DNA of 47,817 nt, from positions 1 to 47,817 of the forward strand of contig NZ_JAQFWQ010000048.1 in NCBI RefSeq assembly GCF_027706725.1, written 5' to 3'. Shown here one piece after another: positions 17,166 to 25,249 of this stretch. Both the position numbers and the translations under genes were made by a program. The notes under the pieces were generated by a model, which did no database searches, was not told where the DNA came from, and was given only the letters and a program-made list of their open reading frames with translations. The DNA comes from Nocardiopsis endophytica. GTDB lineage: Bacteria > Actinomycetota > Actinomycetes > Streptosporangiales > Streptosporangiaceae. Position 1 is the first letter of the stretch; each line of letters opens with the position of its first letter.

Positions 17166-17379
17166 GCGACACCAGAACGGGATTCGGGAACAAGATGCCC
17201 GGTTCATCCCTGTTTGTGTGGACCGGGTCGCCACCCGGGGCGTCGGCACGGCCACCCGGCCGCGCACTCACGGGGCACGATAGGCCGATATCGACTACAC
17301 ACGGTGATGCCGGGGCCTGTAAACGGCCCCGGTGTACTGTTTAGGGGCCTTCTGGAACCGAATCCCGTTCTGGTGTCGC
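17166..17379. repeat. 22-bp perfect inverted repeat pair flanking 170 bp
   Basis: Bases 17166-17187 (beginning GCGACACCAGAACGGG) and 17358-17379 are exact reverse complements. The interior has no gene. The spacing resembles the ends of a small non-autonomous element, but no target duplication was recognised. Confidence 0.7.
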
Positions 17380-17655
17380 GATGACCGCACACCCGCACAG
17401 CCCGCGGAGCCACTTCGGGCGTCGAACAGGGCGCCGGAGGAGCCCGGCGCCCTCCGAGCCGGGCAAACCGGGCACCGTGCCGGTATCGGCTCGGCCAGAA
17501 CCCGCTTTCCGGGCGCCTCGGGCATCCCGGGGCAACTTGGGTGGTGAAACCGACACCTGATCAGCCCAAAAGCGTCGATTTCACGACGCAGGATGCCCGG
17601 ACCCCTCTACCACTGTCTCGTATGCCCGGTATGCGCCGCTCGGACGGCCCTCCCT

Positions 17656-17721
17656 GCGATGATCTCGACGGAAGTGCTGTCAAAACCACCGAAATGACAG
17701 CACCCTTGTCGAGATCATCGC
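17656..17721. repeat. 27-bp imperfect inverted repeat (long hairpin)
   Basis: The left arm 17656-17682 and right arm 17695-17721 pair over 27 positions, with only the four central ones mismatched (GGAA against AAGG). The loop is 12 bases, AAACCACCGAAA. The outer part of the arm is GCGATGATCTCGAC and the inner part GTGCTGTCA. It is far stronger than an ordinary terminator and has no T-run. Confidence 0.8.
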
Positions 17722-17799
17722 CGGGCAGGGGCGCACTGCGGGGGTGGGGCGCCACGGGCGCGGGCGAGCGCCCGACCTCCTCACCGCGCCGACTACCCG

Positions 17800-17938
17800 G
17801 ACCGCGAGGGACCCGCCGCTCGGCAGACGGGGCCCGGGAACCGCCCGGCTGTCGCCGTCGCCGCCACCAACGCTGACCACGCACACACACCGCTCCCGAC
17901 AGTACTGCGGCACGGGCCGCCGACCTGCGTCGTTGCTG
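17800..17938 (-). repeat. Dispersed repeat family A, copy A3 (inverted)
   Basis: Read on the minus strand it contains GGTCGGCGGCCCG, CAGTACTGTCGGGAGCGG, GTGTGCGTGGTCAGCG and CCCTCGCGGTCC, in the same order as A2 and A4. The stem corresponding to the A1/A2 hairpin is preserved using G-T pairs. Confidence 0.75.
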
Positions 17939-18110
17939 GTCCTACGGTCCACCGGTCGGCCGGGGTCCGTGAGCGGGCTCCGGTCGTGTCCGGTGGAACG
18001 GTGCGTTTCCGCCCCCTGACCGGCACGACCGTTGCCTCCCCGCCCAGGGGGCCGGTGCGGCTTCGGACTCGTCGGCTTCTCGGGCGGCGCTTCGCGGCCT
18101 CAGTAGGTGG

Positions 18111-18851
18111 TCACCAGGGGATCTCCCCGTCGTCGTTGAAGAACCCCCCGGAAGGCCCGTCGTCGGGGAGGGTGGCCAGGCGGACGCCGATCGCCGCCCC
18201 CTGCTGCGGCGTGCGCACGCCCCGGTGGCCGTTGAGGTCGGTGGCGGTGAAGCCCGGGCAGGCGGCGTTCACCAGGATCCCGGTTCCCTCCAGCTCCTTG
18301 GCGTACTGGACGGTCACGGCGTTCAGGAACGTCTTGGACGGGGCGTAGGCGATGGAGATCGGCCCCGTCTCGGCGCCCGGAGTGGACTGGTTCGTCAACG
18401 AGCCCACGCCACTGGAGATGTTCACGATCCTCGGCGCCCGCGAGCGGCGCAGCAGCGGGAGCAGCGCGTTGGTCATCCGGATGACGCCGATGACGTTGGT
18501 CTCCACCACCGACCGCACCATGTCCAGGTCGGCGGAGGTGGGCGTCTGCCCCGCCATGCCCCCGGTCACGGCCGCGTTGTTGACGAGCACGTCCAGCCGC
18601 CCGGCGCGCCGTTCGATCAGCTCGGCCGCGGCCTCGGCGTCCGCGTCGTCGGTGACGTCGAGCGGCACGCCGAAGGCGTCGGCGCCGTCCGCCCGCAGCT
18701 TCTCCACGGCCCGCTCGCGCCGCCCGGCGTCGCGGGCGCCGACGCCCACGCTCCACCCGAGCGCCCCGAGCCCGGCCGCGATCTCGTACCCGATCCCCTT
18801 GTTCGCGCCGGTCACCAGCGCGACGGTCTGTTCTGTCCCCTGTTCGGTCAT
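18111..18851 (-). CDS. Short-chain dehydrogenase/reductase (carbonyl-reductase-like)
   Basis: This 246-residue SDR has cofactor motif TGANKGIG at residues 14-21, NNAAVTGG near 91, the catalytic Ser in VNISSGVGS and YAPSK (Tyr about 169, Lys 173). It also has NAACPGFTATDLN and the C-terminal PDDGPSGGFFNDDGEIPW, characteristic of the carbonyl-reductase-like SDRs often paired with LysR regulators. It is divergent from a LysR gene with a shared operator at 18903-18931, so it is very likely that regulator's target. Confidence 0.9.
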   Translation of the reverse strand: MTEQGTEQTVALVTGANKGIGYEIAAGLGALGWSVGVGARDAGRRERAVEKLRADGADAFGVPLDVTDDADAEAAAELIERRAGRLDVLVNNAAVTGGMAGQTPTSADLDMVRSVVETNVIGVIRMTNALLPLLRRSRAPRIVNISSGVGSLTNQSTPGAETGPISIAYAPSKTFLNAVTVQYAKELEGTGILVNAACPGFTATDLNGHRGVRTPQQGAAIGVRLATLPDDGPSGGFFNDDGEIPW

Positions 18852-18902
18852 GGGCCCGATCCTCGCCCCGGAGCCCGGCGGGGTTCCAACACCGATCGGG
18901 TG

Positions 18903-18931
18903 GGCTCCGATACCGCACGGGTATCGGAGCC
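18903..18931. promoter_or_regulatory. LysR-type operator, 12-bp perfect inverted repeat
   Basis: GGCTCCGATACC (18903-18914), a five-base spacer GCACG, and GGTATCGGAGCC (18920-18931) form a perfect dyad. It lies in the 104-base gap between the divergent SDR and LysR genes. Its inner half sites fit the T-N11-A pattern of LysR boxes. Partial half sites (CCGATCGGG and CGGATACGG) flank it. Confidence 0.75.
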
Positions 18932-18943
18932 GGTCGCCTCGGA

Positions 18944-18949
18944 TACGGT
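18944..18949 (+). promoter_or_regulatory. Possible -10 element for a leaderless lysR transcript
   Basis: TACGGT fits the TANNNT actinobacterial -10 consensus and ends seven bases before the GTG start at 18956. There is no purine-rich ribosome binding site in between, so the mRNA may begin at the start codon. The -35 region would overlap the operator, consistent with autoregulation. Confidence 0.4.
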
Positions 18950-18955
18950 GGCGGC

Positions 18956-19825
18956 GTGGAGACGCGGGAGATGCGCTATTTCGTCGCCGTGGCCGAGGAA
19001 CTGCACTTCGGGCGTGCGGCCGAACGGCTCGGGATCGCCCAGCCGCCGTTGTCGAGGGCGATCCAGCGGCTCGAACGGCGCCTCGGCGCGGCGCTGCTGG
19101 AGCGGTCGGGGCGCAGGGTGTCCCTCACCGCGGCCGGGGCGGTGCTGCTGGAGGAGGGGCGGGCCGCACTGGCGGCGGTCGAGGCGGCCGAGCGCCGCAC
19201 CCTCCGCACCGCGCGGGCCGCCGCCGGCCGACCCGCCCTGGTCCTGGCCACCAAGGCGGGGGCGACCGGCGACCTGCTGGCGGCGCTCCTGGACACCTAT
19301 GGCGCCGACCCCGACGCGGTCCCCGTCGACGTGGTGCTGTGCGGGATCGGCGAACAGGCGCGGCTGCTGCGCGACGGTACGGCTGACGTGGCACTGCTGC
19401 ACCGGCCGTTCGACGGCACGGCCGGGTTCGACACCGAGGACCTGCGCACGGAGGGCCAGGTCGCAGTGGTCCCGGCGGGCCACCCCATCGCCGACCGCCC
19501 GTCCGTGACGACGGCCGACCTGGAGGCCCTGCCGGACCTGCCGCTGCCGCGCTGGCCCCTCCCGGACGGCTCGTACCCGCCGGGGCCGGGCCCCGAGGTG
19601 CGCGAGCCCACGCAGCTGCTGCAGTTCATCAGGCTCGGGCGTGCGGCGGCGATCCTGCCGGAGTCGGTCCGGTGCCAGCTGGTCGACGCGCTGGACGCCG
19701 TGCCGGTGGTCGATGCGCCTCGTGTGACGACGGTGATCGCCTGGCCCGCGCACAGCCGCTCCCCCGCCGTCGCCGGGCTGGTGCGGGCGGCGACGCGGCT
19801 GTCGGAGCCCCAGCCGTCGGTCTGA
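18956..19825 (+). CDS. LysR-family transcriptional regulator
   Basis: This 289-residue protein has the N-terminal winged helix-turn-helix MRYFVAVAEELHFGRAAERLGIAQPPLSRAIQRLERRLG (residues 5-43) and a periplasmic-binding-protein-like effector domain from about residue 90. That domain includes ADVALLHRP and GFDTEDLRTEGQVAVVPAGHPIA. It probably controls the divergent SDR gene through the dyad at 18903-18931 in response to a small molecule. The GTG start lies right after a -10-like element, so translation may be leaderless. Confidence 0.9.
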   Translation: METREMRYFVAVAEELHFGRAAERLGIAQPPLSRAIQRLERRLGAALLERSGRRVSLTAAGAVLLEEGRAALAAVEAAERRTLRTARAAAGRPALVLATKAGATGDLLAALLDTYGADPDAVPVDVVLCGIGEQARLLRDGTADVALLHRPFDGTAGFDTEDLRTEGQVAVVPAGHPIADRPSVTTADLEALPDLPLPRWPLPDGSYPPGPGPEVREPTQLLQFIRLGRAAAILPESVRCQLVDALDAVPVVDAPRVTTVIAWPAHSRSPAVAGLVRAATRLSEPQPSV

Positions 19826-19880
19826 GGACCGGCCCACCGCGACCTGCAAGGGGCAGCCCTGGGCCCGCTTTCGCCCCGGA

Positions 19881-19932
19881 GTGGTGGAACCCTCCTCGAC
19901 CGCGAACGCCTGTGGTGGGCGGCCGGTCGCAC
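19881..19932 (+). repeat. Repeat unit C1 (possibly related to family B)
   Basis: It aligns without gaps to 20111-20162, with about four of five bases identical. Shared blocks are GGAACCCTCCTCG and GGGCGGCCGGTCG. Its first bases (GGAGTGGTG) resemble the minus-strand start of family B units. Confidence 0.5.
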
Positions 19933-20110
19933 CCGCAGGCGGTCCGCTTGTCGGGACCCGACGCCGGACCGACCCCCGCCCCAGAGGCGTCCCCCTTGGG
20001 CTGACCTGGTCGGGCGATGGCTGCTCCGCGCAAGTTCCATCCAGCCGGGTCCGCCCGATGGTCATGGCCCTTGGGCGAACCCGGCCCGTCCTCGGATCGT
20101 GTTCCGTCGG

Positions 20111-20162
20111 GTGCCGGAACCCTCCTCGGTCGCGACCGCCCTCGGCGGGCGGCCGGTCGAGC
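20111..20162 (+). repeat. Repeat unit C2
   Basis: This is the second copy of the 52-base unit, 230 bases downstream of the first in the same orientation, sharing GGAACCCTCCTCG and GGGCGGCCGGTCG. Confidence 0.5.
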
Positions 20163-20240
20163 CCTCCACGTCGGGTCGGTGCCGTCCAGGCCCCGTCACC
20201 GACGGGACGACCCGGCCGCCCCCGCCTCCTACCTCGCCCC

Positions 20241-21107
20241 CTACCGCTTGGGGGACCACGGGAGCAGGGCCTTGCCCACCTCCTTGGCCAGCGGCCCGCC
20301 CAGGCGCGCCAGCTCCGTGCAGCCCTCCTCCCCCAGGGCCGCGTACGGCGCGGCGGCCAACCGGTCGGTGGCGGCCTCCAGCTCCTTCCGGTGCTGGGCC
20401 CCCTCCTCGGTCAGGGCCAGCTCGTCCTTGCGCACCAGGCCCTTGTCCCGGAGCCGCTCGACCGCCGCGTCCCACTCCTCCTCGGGCCAGGCGCGGCTGA
20501 CCGTCAGGAACTTCACCGGAAGGTTCCCCACCGCCGCGTGCGCGACCAGCGCCTCCAGGCCGCTCGTGCCCTGCGTCATCAGCAGGGCGATGTGCCCGTC
20601 GCCCCGGAACTCGCGCAGCAGGGTCTGGGCGTGCCACAGCACCAGGTGCGGCTCCTCGGGCCAGGGGAGGGAGGCGTGGGCGGCGAACAGCGGGCGGCCC
20701 TCCGGCCGCTCCGCCGCGGCCTCGGCGGCGGTGCGGGCCAGCTCGGCCGCCCGCCGCACCTCCGGGGAGTCCACCCGGTCGCCCAGGACGCGCCGCAGCG
20801 CCGCGTCCATTCCGTCCAGCCGCGCGCGCAGGTAAGCCTCCGGGGAGGCGGCCTCCCAGACCGCGGGCACCGCCTGGCGCACCAGGTCCGGACAGAAGTT
20901 GTAGAAGGTCGCGATGACGACCTCCGCCGGGACGGCGCCCATCGGTGCGGCGCGCCCGCCGAAGTAGGAGTACCGGGGGTGGGCGCCCAGCTCCTCGTAG
21001 TTCTTCTGGACCTCCGGGGCGAAGTAGGCACCGGAGTGGTAGCTCTCCAGGGACGCCCACGCCTTGCGGGCCAAGGCCGGGTCGATCCCGTGCGTGGCGT
21101 TGCTCAT
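20241..21107 (-). CDS. SCO6745 / SalK-family protein
   Basis: This 288-residue helical protein belongs to the actinobacterial SCO6745/SalK family. Hallmarks are the N-terminal helix with ESYHSGAYFAPEVQKNYEELG near residues 18-38, the central FYNFCPDLV near 66, and a C-terminal winged-helix-like segment (ERLRDKGLVRKDELALTEEGAQHRKELEAATDRL) resembling MarR-type folds. The biochemical role of the family is not established. ATG 21107 is chosen because GAAAGGCGG precedes it; the open frame continues upstream with non-homologous residues. Confidence 0.82.
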   Translation of the reverse strand: MSNATHGIDPALARKAWASLESYHSGAYFAPEVQKNYEELGAHPRYSYFGGRAAPMGAVPAEVVIATFYNFCPDLVRQAVPAVWEAASPEAYLRARLDGMDAALRRVLGDRVDSPEVRRAAELARTAAEAAAERPEGRPLFAAHASLPWPEEPHLVLWHAQTLLREFRGDGHIALLMTQGTSGLEALVAHAAVGNLPVKFLTVSRAWPEEEWDAAVERLRDKGLVRKDELALTEEGAQHRKELEAATDRLAAAPYAALGEEGCTELARLGGPLAKEVGKALLPWSPKR

Positions 21108-21313
21108 CAGGCCGCCTTTCCCGCGCCTGCCGGGGCGCAGAGGGGTTTCGGAAGGGCGCTCCGACCCTACCGAGCGGCGTTCGGGGAACGGCCCAGGGGT
21201 CGGGACGATCCGACTTTCGGCCGACGCCGACGCGGGCGCGTCGGTCCGCCGTCGCACGGGCCCATACCGACGCCCGATGCCCGACGGCGTCGCGCGTTCC
21301 TAGCGTCGGTGCC

Positions 21314-22645
21314 ATGTCCGCTCCATCACCTGTGCCCGGCCCGAAGGAACCACGCGACCCGCGGAACGGCGGGCGGGACGACGCCCCCTCCCCGCGCGGG
21401 CCGGTCCGCGCCTCCGAGCGCGCGCTGGCGCCCGACCTCGCCCGAGGCGCGATGCTGCTGCTGATCGTCCTCTCCAACACCGCCTTCCACCTGTGGGCCG
21501 CCGAGCACGGCCCCTCCGGGTGGCACCCGGTCGACGGCACGCCCCTGGACGGCGCCGTGCAGTTCGCCATGATCACCGCGCTGGACCTGCGCGCCTACCC
21601 GCTGTTCGCGTTCCTCTTCGGCTACGGGATGATGCGCCTGTACGAGCGGCAGGTCGCCCACGGCGCCTCCGGACGCGCGGCGTCGCTGCTGCTGACGCGC
21701 CGGAGCCTGTGGATGGTCGCCTTCGGCGCCGTCCACGCCTCCCTGCTCATGGCCGGGGACATCGTCGGCGCCTACGGCGTCACCGGGCTGGCCCTGGCGT
21801 GGCTGCTGATGCGCCGCTCCGACCGCGTCCTGCTGGGCGTGGCCGCGGTGCTCGCGCTGATCGCCGCCGTCCCCGCCGTGCAGGGCCTGTGGGCCCTCGC
21901 CTCCGAGGGGCTGACCGGGATCACGTCGACGGTGCCGCCGGAGGCCCCCTCGACCCACTTCTATGCCGCGGGTGAGGCCGACTGGGCCGCCGCCGCCCGG
22001 ACCCGCATCACCACCTGGCTGTTCGTCACCGCCGCCGGGTCCCTGCTGGGCGTGACCAGCGTGGCGGCGATGGCGACCGGGATGTGGGCCGCGCGCCGCC
22101 GGGTGCTGGAGGAGCCCGGCCGCCACCTTCGGCTGCTGCGCTGGACGGCGGCCGTGGGCGTGCCGGTCGGCTGGCTGGGCGGGCTGCCGTCGGCGCTGGT
22201 GCACGTCGGCGTCCTGCGGGCCGCCCCGGCGGCGATCGCCGAGGAGGGTCCGCTGCCCGCGCTGCAGTCGGCCACCGGGCTCGTGTGCGGGCTGGGGTAC
22301 GCGGCGCTGTTCACCCTGCTGGCGCACCTGATCGCGGCGCGCGGCGGCCCCGGGCGGGCGGCCGGGGCGGTCGCCGCGCTCGGCAAGCGGTCGCTGTCGG
22401 GCTACATGGCGCACTCGCTGCTGTTCGCCCCCGTGCTCGCCGCGTGGGGGCTGGGGCTGGGCGCCCATCTGGGGAGCGCGTCGATGGCGCTGTTCGCCAC
22501 GGGGGTCTGGCTGGTCACGGTGGCGGCCGCCTACAGCCTGGAGCGCGCGGGAAGGCCCGGCCCGGCCGAGGCGCTGCTGCGCCGCCTCACCTACGGGCGC
22601 CCGGTCCGCGCGGGTGCGGGTGCGGGTGCGCGCGGCCGGGTGTGA
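21314..22645 (+). CDS. DUF418-domain integral membrane protein
   Basis: This 443-residue polytopic membrane protein has about nine to ten hydrophobic segments. It begins with the conserved DLARGAMLLLIVLSNTAFHLW near residue 40 and contains YPLFAFLFGYGMMRLYERQ near 97-115, both hallmarks of the YeiB/DUF418 family. The C-terminal DUF418 part includes GKRSLSGYMAHSLLFAPVLAAWGLGLG. Function is unknown; the family resembles membrane acyltransferases. Near the 3' end the hexamer GGGTGC occurs three times in tandem (about 22612-22629), encoding the Gly-Ala run before the C-terminus. The N-terminal 35 residues are polar and disordered. Confidence 0.85.
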   Translation: MSAPSPVPGPKEPRDPRNGGRDDAPSPRGPVRASERALAPDLARGAMLLLIVLSNTAFHLWAAEHGPSGWHPVDGTPLDGAVQFAMITALDLRAYPLFAFLFGYGMMRLYERQVAHGASGRAASLLLTRRSLWMVAFGAVHASLLMAGDIVGAYGVTGLALAWLLMRRSDRVLLGVAAVLALIAAVPAVQGLWALASEGLTGITSTVPPEAPSTHFYAAGEADWAAAARTRITTWLFVTAAGSLLGVTSVAAMATGMWAARRRVLEEPGRHLRLLRWTAAVGVPVGWLGGLPSALVHVGVLRAAPAAIAEEGPLPALQSATGLVCGLGYAALFTLLAHLIAARGGPGRAAGAVAALGKRSLSGYMAHSLLFAPVLAAWGLGLGAHLGSASMALFATGVWLVTVAAAYSLERAGRPGPAEALLRRLTYGRPVRAGAGAGARGRV

Positions 22646-22781
22646 CGCGGCGGCGCCCCGGGCGCGACGACTCTCACACCGCTGATCCCGGCGAAACGGA
22701 AGCGCGCCACGTGTGAAGGGTGTTGGCTGGGCCAGGGGCGTCTCGTGCCCCATCATCCGACGACCCGAGAAAGGGAGCGCC

Positions 22782-23990
22782 TTGCCCATCGCACTGCTCG
22801 CCCTGGCCCTGGGAGGCTTCGGGATCGGCACCACCGAGTTCGTGGCCATGGGCATCCTGCCCGAGGTCGCCGAGGACTACGGCGTCTCGATCCCCACCGC
22901 CGGGTACATGATCTCCGGGTACGCCCTCGGGGTCGTGATCGGCGCGCCGGTCCTGGCGGCCGTGGGGGCGCGGGTGGACCGCAAGCACCTGCTCATGGCG
23001 CTGATGGGCGCCTTCACCCTCGGCAACCTCGCCTCGGCGCTGGCCCCGAACTTCGAGTTCCTGCTCGCGGCGCGCTTCCTGACCGCCCTGCCGCACGGCA
23101 CCTTCTTCGGCGTCGGCGCGGTCGTCGCCGCCTCCCTGGTGCCGGTCACCAAGCGCGCTCAGGCCGTGTCGCTGATGATCGCCGGCCTGACCGTGGCCAA
23201 CATCGTGGGCGTCCCCCTGGGCACCGCCGTCTCGCACGCCTTCGGCTGGCGCGCCACCTACCTGCTGGTGACGGCCGTGGGCGTGGTGACGCTGCTGGCG
23301 CTCGCCGCCTGGGTTCCCTCGCAGAAGCCGCACCCGGGCACGTCGGTCCGCGCCGAGCTGGGCGCCCTCAAGCGCGGGCAGGTGTGGCTGGCCCTGGCGG
23401 TGGGGGCGGTCGGCTTCGGCGGCATGTTCGCCTCCTACAGCTACATCTCGCCGATGATGACCGACGTCGCGGGGTTCGGCGCGGGCGCGGTCACCCTGAT
23501 CCTGGCGGTGTACGGCGTGGGCATGACCCTGGGCAACCTGGTCGGCGGCCGGGCCGCGGACCGCTGGTCCCTGATGCCGACGATGTACGTGTGCATGGCC
23601 GCGATCGCCGCCGTGCTGCTGCTGATGCACGCGGTCGCCTCCTACAAGGCGCCCGCGGTGGCGGCGGTGTTCCTGCTGGGCTTCGCCGGGAGCGCGCTGA
23701 TCCCGTCGCTGCAGATGCGGCTGATGAACGCCGCCTCGGACGCGCCGACGCTGGCGGCCGCGCTCAACCACGCGGCGCTGAACATCGCCAATGCGGCCGG
23801 CGCCTGGCTGGGCGGGCTGGTCATCGCCGCCGGGTACGGCTACACGGCGCCGAACCTGATGGGCGCGGGCCTGGCGGTGGTCGGCCTGGGCCTGGCGCTG
23901 GTGTCGGGCCTGCTGGACCGGCGCTCGCCCGGCGGGGGCCCAGGCGCGGGCGCCGTGCGGGGCGCCGCCGAGCCCGCGCACGCGCACTGA
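22782..23990 (+). CDS. MFS transporter, DHA1 (AraJ/PbuE-like) family
   Basis: This 402-residue major facilitator protein has 12 hydrophobic segments. The first helix starts LPIALLALALGGFGIGTTEFVAMGILPEVA, a near-signature of the AraJ/arabinose efflux-like DHA1 permeases. Loop 2-3 carries GARVDRKHLL, related to the MFS motif A. TTG 22782 is chosen because AAAGGGAG lies five to seven bases upstream and the first helix then begins at residue 1; an ATG-like start at 22713 would add 23 polar residues. Drug or metabolite efflux is likely, cargo unknown. Confidence 0.87.
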   Translation: MPIALLALALGGFGIGTTEFVAMGILPEVAEDYGVSIPTAGYMISGYALGVVIGAPVLAAVGARVDRKHLLMALMGAFTLGNLASALAPNFEFLLAARFLTALPHGTFFGVGAVVAASLVPVTKRAQAVSLMIAGLTVANIVGVPLGTAVSHAFGWRATYLLVTAVGVVTLLALAAWVPSQKPHPGTSVRAELGALKRGQVWLALAVGAVGFGGMFASYSYISPMMTDVAGFGAGAVTLILAVYGVGMTLGNLVGGRAADRWSLMPTMYVCMAAIAAVLLLMHAVASYKAPAVAAVFLLGFAGSALIPSLQMRLMNAASDAPTLAAALNHAALNIANAAGAWLGGLVIAAGYGYTAPNLMGAGLAVVGLGLALVSGLLDRRSPGGGPGAGAVRGAAEPAHAH

Positions 23991-24054
23991 GGCGGTCCCC
24001 GCCGCCGGGGCCCGGCCCGCCGACGGGGTCACGACCTGCGACGCCGAATGCGCT

Positions 24055-24200
24055 GACAGCGTCTTTGGAGTGAGGTCGCTTCCATCCGCCCCGGTCGGAC
24101 CGCCCCGTGTCGGCCCTGGGACGGGGCCCGGCCCGCCTCTGAGGGCGAGACCGGCGTCCTGCCCTCGGCGGAACACCGTCCTCGTCCGTCCCTTCGCCCG
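24055..24200 (-). repeat. Dispersed repeat family B, copy B3 (diverged, inverted)
   Basis: On the minus strand it reads GGTCTCGCCCTC...CCCAGGGCCG...CCGACCGGGGCGGATGGA...CACTCCAAAG. This has the same block order and spacing as the copies at 44759 and 45009. Similarity is lower than between those two. Confidence 0.5.
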
Positions 24201-24215
24201 CGTCTCCGGACCGGC

Positions 24216-24923
24216 TCAACCGACCTCGGTCAGCAGGGAGGGGTCGTTGTTGCGCGGCGAGCCGACCGCCCCGCCCACGCGCCGGGGCACCAGGTGCGGT
24301 TCGGGCACGGCGTCGAGGATCTCCCGCACCCGCTCCTTGGCGGTGGCCTCAGGGTCGAGCCAGTCGCCCACCATGTCCATCGGCAGCACGACCGGGGCGC
24401 GGTCGTGGATGCGGCCCAGGGAGTCGGAGGCCGGGCGGGTGAGGACGGTGCAGGTCCACACCCAGCGGTCCGGGTCGTCCCCGCCGATGTCGGGGTCGGC
24501 CCACCGCTCGTAGAGGCCGGCGAAGGCCAGCGCCTCCTCATCGGGCCCGTGCAGGTAGTAGGGCACCTTGCCGCCGCCGGTCTTCTGCCACTCGTAGTAG
24601 CCGTCGGCCGGGAGCACGCACCTGCGCTTCGTGGCGGCCGCCCGGAAGGCGGGCTTGTCGGTGACGGTCTCGGAGCGGGCGTTGATCAGCCGGGACGCCA
24701 TCTTCCTGTCCTTGGCCCACACCGGCAGCAGCCCCCAACGCACGTTGCGCATCTCGCGCACGGCCGCCCCGCCGTCGCCGCCCGCATCCTCGCGCACGAT
24801 CCGCACGTGCTGCGTGGGGGCGATGTTGTACGAGGGGGCCAGGGCCTCACCGACGCGCCGCTCCACGTCGAAGAGCAGTCGCAGTTCATGGTCGTTCCGC
24901 GCGCTGACGTAGCGTCCGCACAT
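24216..24923 (-). CDS. SRAP-domain protein (HMCES/YedK), abasic-site shield
   Basis: This 235-residue SOS-response-associated peptidase-like protein has the catalytic Cys2 exposed after Met removal (MCGRYV). It also has Asn33 in SYNIAPTQ, INARSET at 80-86, Glu111 in PADGYYEW and His173 in RIHDRAPVVLP, so the whole site is intact. Known members form a thiazolidine crosslink with abasic sites in single-stranded DNA. The upstream frame adds MRRRGGRT, but the start must be ATG 24923 to free Cys2. Confidence 0.93.
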   Translation of the reverse strand: MCGRYVSARNDHELRLLFDVERRVGEALAPSYNIAPTQHVRIVREDAGGDGGAAVREMRNVRWGLLPVWAKDRKMASRLINARSETVTDKPAFRAAATKRRCVLPADGYYEWQKTGGGKVPYYLHGPDEEALAFAGLYERWADPDIGGDDPDRWVWTCTVLTRPASDSLGRIHDRAPVVLPMDMVGDWLDPEATAKERVREILDAVPEPHLVPRRVGGAVGSPRNNDPSLLTEVG

Positions 24924-25249
24924 CGTCCTGCCGCCCCTTCGTCGCACGGGTCACTGGGGACCGGGAGGCGAAGGGTACCCCCTGGCACCGACGCGCCCGC
25001 GCCACCGCGCCCCGCAGGCGTGTCCGGCGCCGGGCTCGGCCGCCCCGAGCGGACCTCGGCACCCTCTTCGCACGTACGGGGCGCGCCGCCGCTCGGGGCC
25101 GTCGCACCGCCCCACCAGGGGGCCGCCGGCGCGCGTCCGGAAGCGGACGCCACCGGCTGTGCGCGCCGCATCCGGGGTAGGGCCCACCACGCCCCTCCCC
25201 GGCGCCGCGGCGCCGGGTCCCGAAAGCCTTCCAGGAGGACCTGGACCCC
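24924..25249. other. Divergent intergenic region of 326 bases
   Basis: Promoters for the SRAP and P450 genes must lie here. AGGAGG is at about 25232-25237 before the P450 start. No coding frame, repeat copy or clear operator was seen. Confidence 0.4.

Larger units (their letters stand above)
16584..18110. other. 1.5 kb gene-free region rich in repeats
   Basis: No frame here has consistent third-position GC bias or known homology. The region holds three copies of dispersed repeat A (16683, 16790 and 17800), a 22-bp inverted pair (17166/17358) and a 27-bp imperfect hairpin (17656-17721). The part at 17270-17720 is less GC-rich than the rest. It separates the biotin operon from the convergent end of the SDR gene. 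Confidence 0.6.
19826..20240. other. 415-base intergenic stretch with a repeat pair
   Basis: This lies between the converging lysR and SalK-like genes. It contains two related 52-base units (19881-19932 and 20111-20162). No convincing gene or single strong terminator hairpin was seen. Confidence 0.5.

Noticed and set aside
22605-22635. Tandem GGGTGC hexamers as a mobile or regulatory repeat
   Set aside because: They lie inside the DUF418 coding region and encode a Gly/Ala run; simple slippage repeat.
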